DNA of 64,000 bases from Mesorhizobium australicum WSM2073 (GTDB lineage: Bacteria > Pseudomonadota > Alphaproteobacteria > Rhizobiales > Rhizobiaceae), in NCBI RefSeq assembly GCF_000230995.2, contig NC_019973.1, forward strand, positions 2,556,001 through 2,620,000, in the 5' to 3' direction. The first letter of the stretch is position 1. Every line of letters starts with the position of its first letter. Shown here piece by piece: positions 44,511-52,876 of the stretch. Below the pieces are notes generated by a model that was not told the DNA's origin, did no database searches, and worked only from the letters and a program-made list of their open reading frames with translations. The position numbers were made by a program, and so were the translations under genes.

Positions 44511-45182
44511 TTAGATCGTTCCAAGCCATGTCCTCATCAAAACAGCGACCTCGGTGCGGTTTCGGACTCCCAGTTCACGCAAGATTGCGGCGGCATGGAT
44601 CTTCGTCGTGGCCTCGGCGATGTCGAGATCGCGGGCGATCTCCTTGTTCGAATAACCTTCGGCCATAAGCTTGAGCACGTCCTTTTGCCTTGACGTGAGC
44701 CTTCCCAGAGAACCTGGGCTGGCCAAGGCCTGGTGCGAAGCCTCCACGGGAGATCTATGCGTCTGAGGCGCGGCTGCGCCAGAGCTTCGCGACAGGAGGG
44801 CTGGTACATAGATGCGGCCTGACAAGATCTCTTTGACAGCCAGCACCACCTCCTCATCCGGCTGCGACTTCACGATGTAGCCGTGGAGGCCAACTGAAAG
44901 GGCCAGCAAAATTTCCGATCGTGAATCGTTTCCTGACACAATCGCAAACCTGCTTTTGGGATAGGCGGCGAGAACGTCGCCGAGCACTTCCTGGGTGAGC
45001 AGCCCGGGCATGTTCAGGTCCAGGATCGCAAGATCAATTGTTTCGTGTTCGGCCAGGAGCCCAACCACGGCATCAAAACAGGTCGCCTCGATTATTTCGG
45101 CTCCAGGGATTCCGGCTGTCAGCGCCATGCGCAAGCCACGTCGATAAAGGCCATGATCATCGGCTATGACGATCTTGTACAT
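44511..45182 (-). CDS. NarL/FixJ-type response regulator
   Basis: A 223-residue two-domain regulator: receiver (MYKIVIADDHGLYRRGL, phospho-Asp55 in LAILDLNMP, Lys in VKSQ) and LuxR helix-turn-helix (LTSRQKDVLKLMAEGYSNKEIARDLDIAEATTKIH). A GGGGG ribosome site precedes the ATG at 45182. It is divergent from the second polysaccharide operon, whose upstream region has a palindrome at 45288 that it might bind. Phosphorylation by the adjacent kinase is plausible, although HWE kinases often use other partners. Confidence 0.9.
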   Translation of the reverse strand: MYKIVIADDHGLYRRGLRMALTAGIPGAEIIEATCFDAVVGLLAEHETIDLAILDLNMPGLLTQEVLGDVLAAYPKSRFAIVSGNDSRSEILLALSVGLHGYIVKSQPDEEVVLAVKEILSGRIYVPALLSRSSGAAAPQTHRSPVEASHQALASPGSLGRLTSRQKDVLKLMAEGYSNKEIARDLDIAEATTKIHAAAILRELGVRNRTEVAVLMRTWLGTI

Positions 45183-45603
45183 AGAAACCCCCACGCACAA
45201 ACAACCCGCACTACCTGGCCGCGCCTTGCAGGAGCGCCGGTACGTCCAGAAAGGTGGACCCCGACGTCCTACAACCCCGTCCTGCTAATTACCGTACGCT
45301 AATGTAGCTCGGTTTTAGGAAAATGTTTACCTTCAATCGCAATTCAAGTGGGACCTTGGTCTGTTGCGCGTCTCGACCACGCCCGTCAGGTCCGCGGGAT
45401 ATGTTTCGTCCCCTACGGTTCCGGGATCAGAGAAATTCGCCCGTGCCATTCAAACGCACGACGACAGTATCCCGGTTCGCTCCCTAATCTCTCGCAGGTT
45501 CGGACAACTGAAACCCTGCTGCGCGAGGCGGTTCGCCGTCTTGGCTCCGGATGCGGTTTCAGCCGTCAAGGCCAACTCTGGCCATGTGCGTAGGGAGGAT
45601 CGA
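45183..45603. other. divergent regulatory region before the second polysaccharide operon
   Basis: This 421-base gap has no supported gene; the frame that opens at 45364 only extends the nucleotidyltransferase upstream without a ribosome site. It contains the palindrome and CTAATGTAGCT element at 45288-45309. A strong GGGAGG lies before the ATG at 45604. Confidence 0.7.
45288..45309. promoter_or_regulatory. palindrome overlapping CTAATGTAGCT, copy 2
   Basis: ATTA-C-CGTACG-C-TAAT (45288-45303) is a palindrome broken only at one base pair. Its right arm overlaps CTAATGTAGCT (45299-45309), which is followed directly by CGGT. The same element lies upstream of the RTX gene at 30193. Confidence 0.55.
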
Positions 45604-46326
45604 ATGAAAGCGGTAATTCAATGCGGTGGCATGGGAACGCGCCTTCGGCCATTTACATCGGTTTTGCCCAAGCCGCTGATGCCAATTGGCGCGCGGCCAG
45701 TCCTCGAGTTGCTGCTGAAATGGCTGCGGCGTAGCGGAATCGAAGACGTCTACGTCACCACCGGCTATCTCGGGCACCTGATCCGGAGCGTGTGCGGTGA
45801 CGGCTCGCAGTGGAATCTGAGGATCCGCTACACGCAGGAAATGGAACCGCTCGGAACGATCGGCCCGCTTTCCTTGATCAGAGACGAATTGAATGAGCCG
45901 TTCATTGTCTTGAACGGCGATGTGCTGACCGACCTGAGCATCAGCCGGTTTACCGCAGCGCACCGCCTGCACAAAGACTCCGTCACGATAGCGACTTCGC
46001 TGCGGCTTACCAAGATGGATTTCGGTGTGATCGACGAGGTTGACAACACCGTCCAGGTGTTCCGCGAAAAGCCTGCGCTGTCGCATCTGGTAAGCATGGG
46101 CATCTACTGCATGAACCCGGACGTCCTCGACTTCATCCCATCCGGGATACCGTTTGGGTTCGACGACCTCATGCTGCAGATGCTCCAGGCCGGACGCGTC
46201 GTGCATGTCTACAAGCACGAAGGTCTTTGGCTCGACATCGGACGCGTCGAGGACTTCCAGAACGCGCAGACAGTTTCCTGGGAAGAGCAGTCGGCGTCCA
46301 TCGAAGTGGCCGCCGCGGCAGCGTAA
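45604..46326 (+). CDS. sugar-1-phosphate nucleotidyltransferase
   Basis: A 240-residue GT-A-fold enzyme that activates a sugar phosphate with an NTP. The signature is QCGGMGTRLRPFTSVLPKPL, with the metal-binding site in FIVLNGDVLTD. It is similar to the mannose-1-phosphate guanylyltransferase / PtmE / RfbF group; the substrate cannot be told from sequence alone. GGGAGG precedes the ATG at 45604. It is the first gene of an operon with an aminotransferase and a sugar dehydratase. Confidence 0.88.
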   Translation: MKAVIQCGGMGTRLRPFTSVLPKPLMPIGARPVLELLLKWLRRSGIEDVYVTTGYLGHLIRSVCGDGSQWNLRIRYTQEMEPLGTIGPLSLIRDELNEPFIVLNGDVLTDLSISRFTAAHRLHKDSVTIATSLRLTKMDFGVIDEVDNTVQVFREKPALSHLVSMGIYCMNPDVLDFIPSGIPFGFDDLMLQMLQAGRVVHVYKHEGLWLDIGRVEDFQNAQTVSWEEQSASIEVAAAAA

Positions 46327-46359
46327 CGGCCAGGCGCGAGGATCATCGAGGAGGTGACG

Positions 46360-47496
46360 ATGCTCTTGGTAAGTTCCCCGGTCCTGGGAGTGCCAGAAAA
46401 AGCGGCTTTGGCGAAAGTGATCGACAGCGGTTGGCTGACGATGGGTGAACGGGTCCGGGCTTTCGAAGAGGCGTTTGCCTTGATGCACGAGGCAGAGGAC
46501 TGCGTAGCGGTTAGTTCCTGCACCGCAGCCCTTCATCTTATCCTTCACGGATTGGGGATTGGTCCGGGCGACGAGGTGCTGGTTCCTTCGCTGACCTTCG
46601 TGGCTACCGCGAACGCAGTGCTCTATGTCGGCGCCACTCCTGTCTTTGTCGACATAGAATCGGCAGACGTCCCTCTGATGTCGCTCAAAGAAGCAGAAGC
46701 ACGCTGCAGCCCTCGCACCAGGGCCGTGATCCTGGTTCATTTCGCCGGCTATCTTGCCGACAAGGACGCCTGGCAAGCATTCGCCAGCGCACGCGGGCTC
46801 TCGATCATCGAGGATGCGGCACATGCTCCCGGCCTAAAAGCGGTTGGCACCTTTGGTGCGGGCGCCGCCTTCAGCTTCTACGGCAACAAGAACATGACGA
46901 CGGCGGAGGGCGGGGCCGTAATTGCCCGGGACCCCCAACTGCTGGACAGGATTCGCCAGGCTCGCGCGCACGGCATGACCACCGGAACACGCCAGCGACT
47001 GAACAGCCGCACCGCGCATTACGATGTGACTATGCTCGGCTTCAACTACCGAATGGATGAAATGCGGGCCGCGATCGGCTTGGTTCAACTCCAGAACCTG
47101 CAGGAGTGGAACGAGATACGGCGCATTCTTGTCGTGTTGTACCGGCGCCTTATCGCGTTGCGTTGCCCGGCAATCACAATACCCTTCGAAGAACCGCGAG
47201 CCTCGGCTTACCACATCATGCCGATCCTCTTGCCGCGCTACGTCAATAGGCAGCATGTCGTCGATGAACTGCGGGCGCAGGACATACAAACCACGGTCCA
47301 TTACCCGCCCGTTCATCAGATGACCCTCTACCGTGAGCTTTACCCGGGTACTCACCTGCCGCGCACCGAGGATTTCGCGGAACGCGAGTTGACCATTCCG
47401 CTGCATCCTCAGATTACCGCGCCCGCGGTTGAAGCCGTGGTGGACGTCTTGGCGACCGCGCTCAATAGCGGCATCCACGCGGGAACCGCCGCATGA
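46360..47496 (+). CDS. DegT/DnrJ/EryC1 sugar aminotransferase
   Basis: A 378-residue PLP enzyme that aminates a keto-sugar nucleotide. PLP lysine is about Lys177 in FSFYGNKNMTTAEGG, with the cofactor contacts SSCTAALHL and IIEDAAHAPG and the substrate segment GFNYRMDEMRAAIG. GGAGG lies eight bases before the ATG at 46360; a GTG two codons earlier is in frame. It overlaps the next gene by 4 bases. Together with the dehydratase at 48232 it can give an amino-dideoxy sugar. Confidence 0.92.
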   Translation: MLLVSSPVLGVPEKAALAKVIDSGWLTMGERVRAFEEAFALMHEAEDCVAVSSCTAALHLILHGLGIGPGDEVLVPSLTFVATANAVLYVGATPVFVDIESADVPLMSLKEAEARCSPRTRAVILVHFAGYLADKDAWQAFASARGLSIIEDAAHAPGLKAVGTFGAGAAFSFYGNKNMTTAEGGAVIARDPQLLDRIRQARAHGMTTGTRQRLNSRTAHYDVTMLGFNYRMDEMRAAIGLVQLQNLQEWNEIRRILVVLYRRLIALRCPAITIPFEEPRASAYHIMPILLPRYVNRQHVVDELRAQDIQTTVHYPPVHQMTLYRELYPGTHLPRTEDFAERELTIPLHPQITAPAVEAVVDVLATALNSGIHAGTAA

Positions 47497-48167
47497 ACGC
47501 GTTTGATCTGTCCATCCACCCGCCCGTCGTGTCAGGCGTGAGCCATGGTTTTAGCAGACGGGCGATGGATGTCGTGGCCGCATCCTTGGCCGCGATCGTT
47601 TTCGCGCCGCTGATGTTGCTGATTGCATTTGCGCTATTTCTCGAGGGCGGACGCCCCGTGCTTTTCCGGCAGCCTCGCATCGGTGCAGGGGGGCGCATGT
47701 TTCATATCTATAAGTTCCGCAAATTCGAGGTTCTGTGTGATCCTCAGGGCCCTGCGTTGACCAGCATAGGCGACCGTCGGCTGACGAAGATCGGGCGCAT
47801 TTTGGCCAGCACCAAACTGGATGAGTTGCCGCAACTCTGGAATGTGCTCAGAGGCGACATGGCCATCGTCGGGCCACGGCCGGAAAGCCTCGCCTTTGCT
47901 GACTGCTTCCATGGCGGCTTCGAGGCGGTCCTAAGATATAAACCCGGCTTGGTCGGCCCGACGCAAGTTCTTTTCCGTCACGAAGCCTCTCTCTACCCGG
48001 TCTCAGGAGACCTGTCGTCCTTCTACAGGGAGGCGCTGTTTCCGATCAAAGCCAAGTTCGATCTTTCCTATTATCCCCGACGAACCATCGCTTCGGATGT
48101 TGTGTGGATGATCCTCGGTTTTCTGGCGGTAATCGGCTGGGTGCCTGTCGGGCTACTCAGGCGTTGA
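47493..48167 (+). CDS. ExoY-like priming sugar-phosphate transferase
   Basis: A 224-residue monotopic membrane enzyme that starts the repeat unit by moving sugar-1-phosphate to undecaprenyl phosphate. One membrane segment (about 25-48) is followed by the catalytic core: GGRPVLFRQPRIG, FHIYKFRKF, STKLDELPQLWNVLRGDMAIVGPRPES (with the Asp-Glu pair) and YKPGLVGPTQV. The length matches ExoY. It overlaps the aminotransferase by 4 bases. Confidence 0.92.
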   Translation: MNAFDLSIHPPVVSGVSHGFSRRAMDVVAASLAAIVFAPLMLLIAFALFLEGGRPVLFRQPRIGAGGRMFHIYKFRKFEVLCDPQGPALTSIGDRRLTKIGRILASTKLDELPQLWNVLRGDMAIVGPRPESLAFADCFHGGFEAVLRYKPGLVGPTQVLFRHEASLYPVSGDLSSFYREALFPIKAKFDLSYYPRRTIASDVVWMILGFLAVIGWVPVGLLRR

Positions 48168-48231
48168 AGGCTGTTTCTGTGTGCGCGCTCGGCAACCGGA
48201 GCGCTTCAGGTGAAAGAAGGAACACCTGGTT

Positions 48232-49236
48232 ATGAGCTACAATGGCAAGAGAGTTCTGGTCACCGGCGCGGATGGGTTCATTGGATCGCATCTGACCGAG
48301 GCACTCGTCCGCAACGGTGCCGAGGTGACCGCATTGGCCCTCTATAATTCATTCGACAGTCATGGATGGCTGGATGATCTGCCAGACGACATCCGAGGTC
48401 ATCTGAAACTCGTTCGAGGCGATGTACGCGACGGTGCATTCCTGAACCGGATCGTGCGCGGCCAAGCCGTCGTGTTTCATCTCGCTGCGCTTATCGCGAT
48501 CCCGTACTCATACGCGGCCGCCCAGTCCTATGTGGAAACCAATATCATGGGGACGCTGAATGTCCTTGAAGCGGCCCGCCAATGGGAGACGGAACGGATC
48601 ATTCACACCTCGACCAGTGAGGTTTACGGCACGGCGCTCAGCATGCCGATCAGCGAGTCCCATCCTCTTCAGGGACAATCGCCATATTCGGCGTCCAAGA
48701 TCGGCGCCGACATGATGGCGCAGTCCTATGCCAGATCGTTCGACCTGCCCGTCGTGATCCTCCGGCCGTTCAATACATTCGGGCCGCGACAAAGCGAACG
48801 AGCCATAATACCGACAATCATCCGGCAGGCGCTCGATCCAAAATGTGTTTCGATCATGGTGGGAGATACCAGCCCGGTCCGCGACCTGACCTTCGTCGAG
48901 GACACAGCGGCTGCCTTCCTGAGCGCGGGTTCAGCCACACTCGAATTCGGCCATGCCTATAATGCTGGAAGCCAGCGTGCCGTGACCATATCGGACGTGC
49001 TCGATCTCGTGCTCGAGCTGAGCAACTGCAAGAAGCCCGTCCACCGCGACGAGAGTCGATTGCGGCCGCAAAACTCCGAGGTTCGCGCTCTGCTGGCCGA
49101 TTCATCACGGCTCGAACGTGAAACCGGATGGACTGCGCAAACGAGTTTGCGCCACGGCTTGGCCAGAACCATCGATTGGTGGCGGGCGCGCCTCGGCGAA
49201 GGTCGGGTACGTCGCGAAATGAGCTACATGACATGA
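48232..49236 (+). CDS. SDR sugar-nucleotide dehydratase/epimerase (LegB-like)
   Basis: A 334-residue extended SDR enzyme. The NAD site is VLVTGADGFIGSHLTEALV; the active site is HTSTSEVYGTA with the YxxxK of YSASKIGADMM; RPFNTFGPRQSERAIIPTII is a substrate segment seen in UDP-GlcNAc 4,6-dehydratases such as LegB. With DegT and a nucleotidyltransferase it fits synthesis of a 4-amino-4,6-dideoxy sugar. GAAAGAAGGA precedes the ATG. It overlaps the next gene by 4 bases. Confidence 0.88.
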   Translation: MSYNGKRVLVTGADGFIGSHLTEALVRNGAEVTALALYNSFDSHGWLDDLPDDIRGHLKLVRGDVRDGAFLNRIVRGQAVVFHLAALIAIPYSYAAAQSYVETNIMGTLNVLEAARQWETERIIHTSTSEVYGTALSMPISESHPLQGQSPYSASKIGADMMAQSYARSFDLPVVILRPFNTFGPRQSERAIIPTIIRQALDPKCVSIMVGDTSPVRDLTFVEDTAAAFLSAGSATLEFGHAYNAGSQRAVTISDVLDLVLELSNCKKPVHRDESRLRPQNSEVRALLADSSRLERETGWTAQTSLRHGLARTIDWWRARLGEGRVRREMSYMT

Positions 49237-50495
49237 GGTTTTACCCACTCCCATTGGCACTGCTCCTGATCGCCTTTGCTGTCCTGCTGCGGGCGGCCGA
49301 CAGCCAGGGAAACAGCATGTCCACGACGTTCGTCGCGCCAATGCCGATGGATCTCCCAGATTATCTGCATCCCGCGACAGATCCGGCATTCGGCACGAAT
49401 TTCATGCGCATCACCAAACCCGGCGCACTTGGGGGAGGTGTCGTGTGTGGGACGAAATATTGCAGTCATCGCTATTCGAGCGCTCAAGCCTGGAATGCGG
49501 ACCAAAGCCTGCTCGTGCTGGCCAATGGCTGCAACGGGCTGTGCTTCCTCGACGGCAAGACATATGCTCCGCTATTCCACCGCGACAAAGGCGGTGAATG
49601 CGAATGGCATCCTCGAAACGCAGACGTGATGATCTGCGTTGAGGATCGGAAGATCTCGACATGGGCGCCAAGGACAAACCACGAAGACGTTGTCTTCGTC
49701 ACGGCTCAATACCACGATCTGCAGTTCGGGCCGTCGAAGGGCAATCCAAGCCGTGACGGCAACCGTATAGCCGTCCGCGCTGTCCGCGCGGATGGAAAAG
49801 CGGTGGTGTTCGCCTTCGATCTCGCGGATCGGTTCAAATTCCCGGACATCGATCTCGCTCTGGTTCCCGGAACCACCAGCTCCTGTACCATCTCCCCGCT
49901 CGGCACGAACATCCTTTGCTTTCAAAACCTGGCCGACGGCACCGAGCAGAGGGCCATTTTCAGTGTCGATGGCACCTTGCGACAGAGGTGGACGGACCAT
50001 CACCGCCCCGGCCACGGAGACCTTACGCTCGATGACGACGGCAGCGAGGTCTATGTAGGCATCAGCAAATCCGGCCCCGACAAGTATCACGTAGTCAAGC
50101 GAAGACTGTCCGATGGGAAGGTGACCTCCCTGACCGGATACGGCGAAGCAGAGCATGCATCGTCGCGGGCTCTGAAGCGGCCCGGCTGGGTCTTCCTGAC
50201 CTATGGCGGCAACCCTGAGGAGGTATCGGCCAATCCAGGCTGGGCACCATATGCACGGGAAGTCATCGCGTTGCGCATCGACGGCAGCGGCGAAGTTCGG
50301 CGCATCGTGCAGACACGCAACGCGCCATTCGACTACTGGAGCGAGACGCATGCGTCACCTTCGCCGGACGGCACACAGGTGATCTGGTCCAGCAATTGGG
50401 GCGTGGCCGGTGGACCGGTTTACGACTTCGTCACCCGCGTCGACTGGCCCGAAAACCAGGACAAGAAGGAGATTGTCGCGAATGGTCAACCTTAG
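49233..50495 (+). CDS. secreted Cys-rich beta-propeller protein
   Basis: A 420-residue protein with an N-terminal signal peptide or anchor (FYPLPLALLLIAFAVLLRAA). The rest is built of WD/TolB-like blades (SSAQAWNADQSLLVLANG, TISPLGTNILCFQNLADG, DLTLDDDGSEVYVGISK, ASPSPDGTQVIWSSNWG), resembling the fold of oligogalacturonate lyases. Six N-terminal Cys (72, 77, 100, 104, 123, 135) suggest disulfides, so it is probably periplasmic or outside the cell. It may cut or bind the polysaccharide. The ATG overlaps the previous stop (ATGA), and its end overlaps the exporter by 14 bases. Confidence 0.78.
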   Translation: MRFYPLPLALLLIAFAVLLRAADSQGNSMSTTFVAPMPMDLPDYLHPATDPAFGTNFMRITKPGALGGGVVCGTKYCSHRYSSAQAWNADQSLLVLANGCNGLCFLDGKTYAPLFHRDKGGECEWHPRNADVMICVEDRKISTWAPRTNHEDVVFVTAQYHDLQFGPSKGNPSRDGNRIAVRAVRADGKAVVFAFDLADRFKFPDIDLALVPGTTSSCTISPLGTNILCFQNLADGTEQRAIFSVDGTLRQRWTDHHRPGHGDLTLDDDGSEVYVGISKSGPDKYHVVKRRLSDGKVTSLTGYGEAEHASSRALKRPGWVFLTYGGNPEEVSANPGWAPYAREVIALRIDGSGEVRRIVQTRNAPFDYWSETHASPSPDGTQVIWSSNWGVAGGPVYDFVTRVDWPENQDKKEIVANGQP

Positions 50496-51741
50496 CCGAT
50501 TCTTCCTTGCGACACTTGCGATGCTTTGCGCCCTGCCAATGACTGCGGCAGCGGATGCGACGATCTATCGAATTTCGCCCGGAGACACCATCGAGGTCGC
50601 AATCACCTCGCTTCCCGAGCGGACGCAGCGTGCGGTGGTGCAGATGGACGGCACCATCGTCCTCGCCGAGGCAGGCACGGTGCCTGTCGCCGGCCTGACT
50701 CCGTCCGAACTTCAGACGCGCTTGCAGGCGATCCTGCCGACCAAGATCTACCACATACGCATGCCGGACGGCCGTGAGCAGGTGGCGGTCGTCAGGCCCG
50801 GCGACGTGACGGCGACCATCGCTGAATACCGTCCGATCTACGTGACTGGCGAAGTGCTCGCTCCTGGGCAGCAAGCCTTTCGTCCGCTCATGACGGTTCG
50901 GCAGGCGATAGCCGTCGCCGGCGGCTTCAGCCTCTTGCGTGCACGGGCGAACCAGGCTGGGCCGGACCCAACGGACTTGCAGCGCGATTATGAGACGATC
51001 TGGGGAGAATACATCAAGGACTATTTCCACAGTGCGCGCATACGTGCCGAACTTCAAAAGCAGCCCGATTTCGACATGAAGGCCCCCCAGGGCTTTCCGC
51101 TGTCTTCTTCCCTCGCAACCGAAATCGCGCAGGCCGAGGCAGAAGGGCTGAAGCTCTCGCTGGACAATTTCGGGCAGGAGCAGAGCTTTCTGGAGAAGGG
51201 CGCCAAGGATGCAGCGACCCAGGTCCAGGCGTTGCTCCAGCGCGAGCAGGACGAAGCCGATGGAGTCAAGGCCGATGAAGAGGATTTGGCGCAGGTGACC
51301 AAGCTCTTCAAGGCTGGCAACCTGACCAACAACCGGCTCGCCGATGTCCGGCGCGCGGTACTTCTGTCCTCGAGCCGTGCGCTTGAAACTTCGGTCGAAC
51401 TCATGCGGGCTCGGCGCCAACAGGATGATCTTGCAAGGCAGATCGAGCGCAATGACAACCAGAGGCGTGCCGGTTTGTTGAACGAGTTGCGGGATACACA
51501 GGCGCGCCTTGCCGACATCACCGCAAGGCTGCACGCGGTCAGCCAGAAATTGCAGCCGCAGGGAGCATCCGCCTTGCCGCAGCCGATCGGCGGCGAAACC
51601 GTGCGGGCCCAGGTGACGATCATCCGCTCCGTCGATGCGCAATGGCGCAAGCAGCCGGCCGACCAGGATACCGCGGTGGCGCCGGGTGATACGATCGAGG
51701 TCAGATTCAGCAGCGCGCTCGAAAGCGCGGCGGTGCAATAG
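50482..51741 (+). CDS. ExoF-like polysaccharide export protein
   Basis: A 419-residue periplasmic or outer-membrane protein with a Sec signal peptide (FFLATLAMLCALPMTAAADA). A Poly_export domain (YRISPGDTIEVAI, VQMDGTIVLAEAGTVPVAGL) and an SLBB-type segment (PIYVTGEVLAPGQQAFRPL, TVRQAIAVAGGF) are followed by a long coiled coil (about 210-370) and a second VAPGDTIEVRF. Length and order match rhizobial ExoF, the Wza-like exit partner of the copolymerase at 37112. It is the last gene of the operon. Confidence 0.9.
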   Translation: MVNLSRFFLATLAMLCALPMTAAADATIYRISPGDTIEVAITSLPERTQRAVVQMDGTIVLAEAGTVPVAGLTPSELQTRLQAILPTKIYHIRMPDGREQVAVVRPGDVTATIAEYRPIYVTGEVLAPGQQAFRPLMTVRQAIAVAGGFSLLRARANQAGPDPTDLQRDYETIWGEYIKDYFHSARIRAELQKQPDFDMKAPQGFPLSSSLATEIAQAEAEGLKLSLDNFGQEQSFLEKGAKDAATQVQALLQREQDEADGVKADEEDLAQVTKLFKAGNLTNNRLADVRRAVLLSSSRALETSVELMRARRQQDDLARQIERNDNQRRAGLLNELRDTQARLADITARLHAVSQKLQPQGASALPQPIGGETVRAQVTIIRSVDAQWRKQPADQDTAVAPGDTIEVRFSSALESAAVQ

Positions 51742-51801
51742 ACAATCCCTGCCGGCGTCGCCGGCAGCGGCAATATCTTCGATGTCGTTGCGAGAACGGT
51801 C

Positions 51802-52494
51802 GTGAGCGAAGAGATCAGCGTCGCCGGCGCTTACAACAAAGGCAGCATCACCTTCATGGGAATGGAGATCCTGGTTGCGCCCGGTGCGCTGGTGCCGCGG
51901 CCGGAAACAGAGCTGCTCGGCTCCATTGCCGTAGATGTTCTGCGCGCAATGGATCTGCCGGCGCCGCGTGTCGTCGACATGTGCTGTGGCGCCGGCAACC
52001 TGGCCTGCGCGATCGCTAGCCATATCCAATCCGTGCGAGTTTGGGCCTGCGATCTTACCGACGGCTGTATCGGCGCGGCGCGACGAAATGTCGTTCATCA
52101 TGGCTTGACTGACCGGATTTCAGTGCATCAGGGTGATTTGTTCGAAGGCGTGTCCGGACTGGAGCTCGACGGCACGCTTGATGCCATCGTCTGCAATCCG
52201 CCCTACATTTCGGAGAAGCGGCTCGAGGGTGATCGCCGCCATCTGGTCGTGCTTGAGCCGCGAGAGGCATTCGCGGCCGGTCCTTATGGGCTCAGCATTC
52301 ATATGCGGGTCGTCAAGGACGCGCTGCGCTACCTCCGACCAGGCGGCGTCCTGCTGTTCGAGGTGGGGCTTGGTCAGGACCGCCAGGTCATAAGTCTTCT
52401 GGAGCGCAGCAAGGGCTACGAGCAGATACGCACCTTCGCCAACCATGCCGGTGAAGTGCGGGTGGTCCTGGCAGGGGCCAGGCGGCAGGCATGA
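51802..52494 (+). CDS. PrmC/HemK-like N-methyltransferase without the N-terminal domain
   Basis: A 230-residue SAM-dependent methyltransferase. It has LVPRPETELL and the SAM site VVDMCCGAGNLACAIA, then CNPPYIS, the NPPY motif of glutamine- and amino-group methyltransferases. PrmC itself has about 70 more residues at the N-terminus, which bind release factors; they are absent here, so the substrate is probably different. The start is GTG at 51802 with no clear ribosome site. It follows the ExoF-like gene by 60 bases on the same strand and is convergent with the acyl carrier gene. Confidence 0.82.
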   Translation: MSEEISVAGAYNKGSITFMGMEILVAPGALVPRPETELLGSIAVDVLRAMDLPAPRVVDMCCGAGNLACAIASHIQSVRVWACDLTDGCIGAARRNVVHHGLTDRISVHQGDLFEGVSGLELDGTLDAIVCNPPYISEKRLEGDRRHLVVLEPREAFAAGPYGLSIHMRVVKDALRYLRPGGVLLFEVGLGQDRQVISLLERSKGYEQIRTFANHAGEVRVVLAGARRQA

Positions 52495-52548
52495 CCGCGT
52501 TCGGCCGGTATCGGGCCGACCGTCCAGATCATTGCTTCTTGCGCCAGA

Positions 52549-52824
52549 TCATTTCTTCTTGCGAACGATGAACCGCGCGATTCCTTGAATCGAATCGAGG
52601 TTTTCCGGCAGGAGTTCACTGTCTTCCACTGTGATGCCGAAAGTCTCTTCGATGAACCCGATCACCTCGAGCACTCCGGTCGAGTCGACGATCCCCTGAT
52701 CGAGCAATGATGCGGTGAGGGATAGCGCCTTGACGTCCGCGATGTAGAAATTCGAGGCCAGGAAGCTGCGGATCTGGTTGATATGAATGTCGTCGCTTTC
52801 CGCGGCCGATATCATGGAATCCAT
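52549..52824 (-). CDS. acyl/peptidyl carrier protein
   Basis: A 91-residue free carrier protein. The phosphopantetheine site is Ser48 in DQGIVDSTGVLEVIGFIEE, and the following EETFGITVEDSELLPENLDS is the usual helix III region. It is distinct from fatty-acid ACP (DSLDxVEL) and closer to D-alanyl or amino-acyl carriers of biosynthetic clusters. It is the last gene of the operon, 52 bases after the ligase. A phosphopantetheinyl transferase would have to be encoded elsewhere. Confidence 0.9.
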   Translation of the reverse strand: MDSMISAAESDDIHINQIRSFLASNFYIADVKALSLTASLLDQGIVDSTGVLEVIGFIEETFGITVEDSELLPENLDSIQGIARFIVRKKK

Positions 52825-52876
52825 CTAATCCATCCTCCGTTGCAAAGGCGACTTGCGATCGCGCTTCTGAAACAAT

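Noticed and set aside
45559..46824. 421-codon minus-strand open frame opposite the nucleotidyltransferase and aminotransferase
   Set aside because: Antisense to two recognisable enzymes, His/Arg-rich and without a family.
50431..52101. 556-codon minus-strand open frame opposite the ExoF-like and PrmC-like genes
   Set aside because: It spans two real plus-strand genes and shows no domain features.
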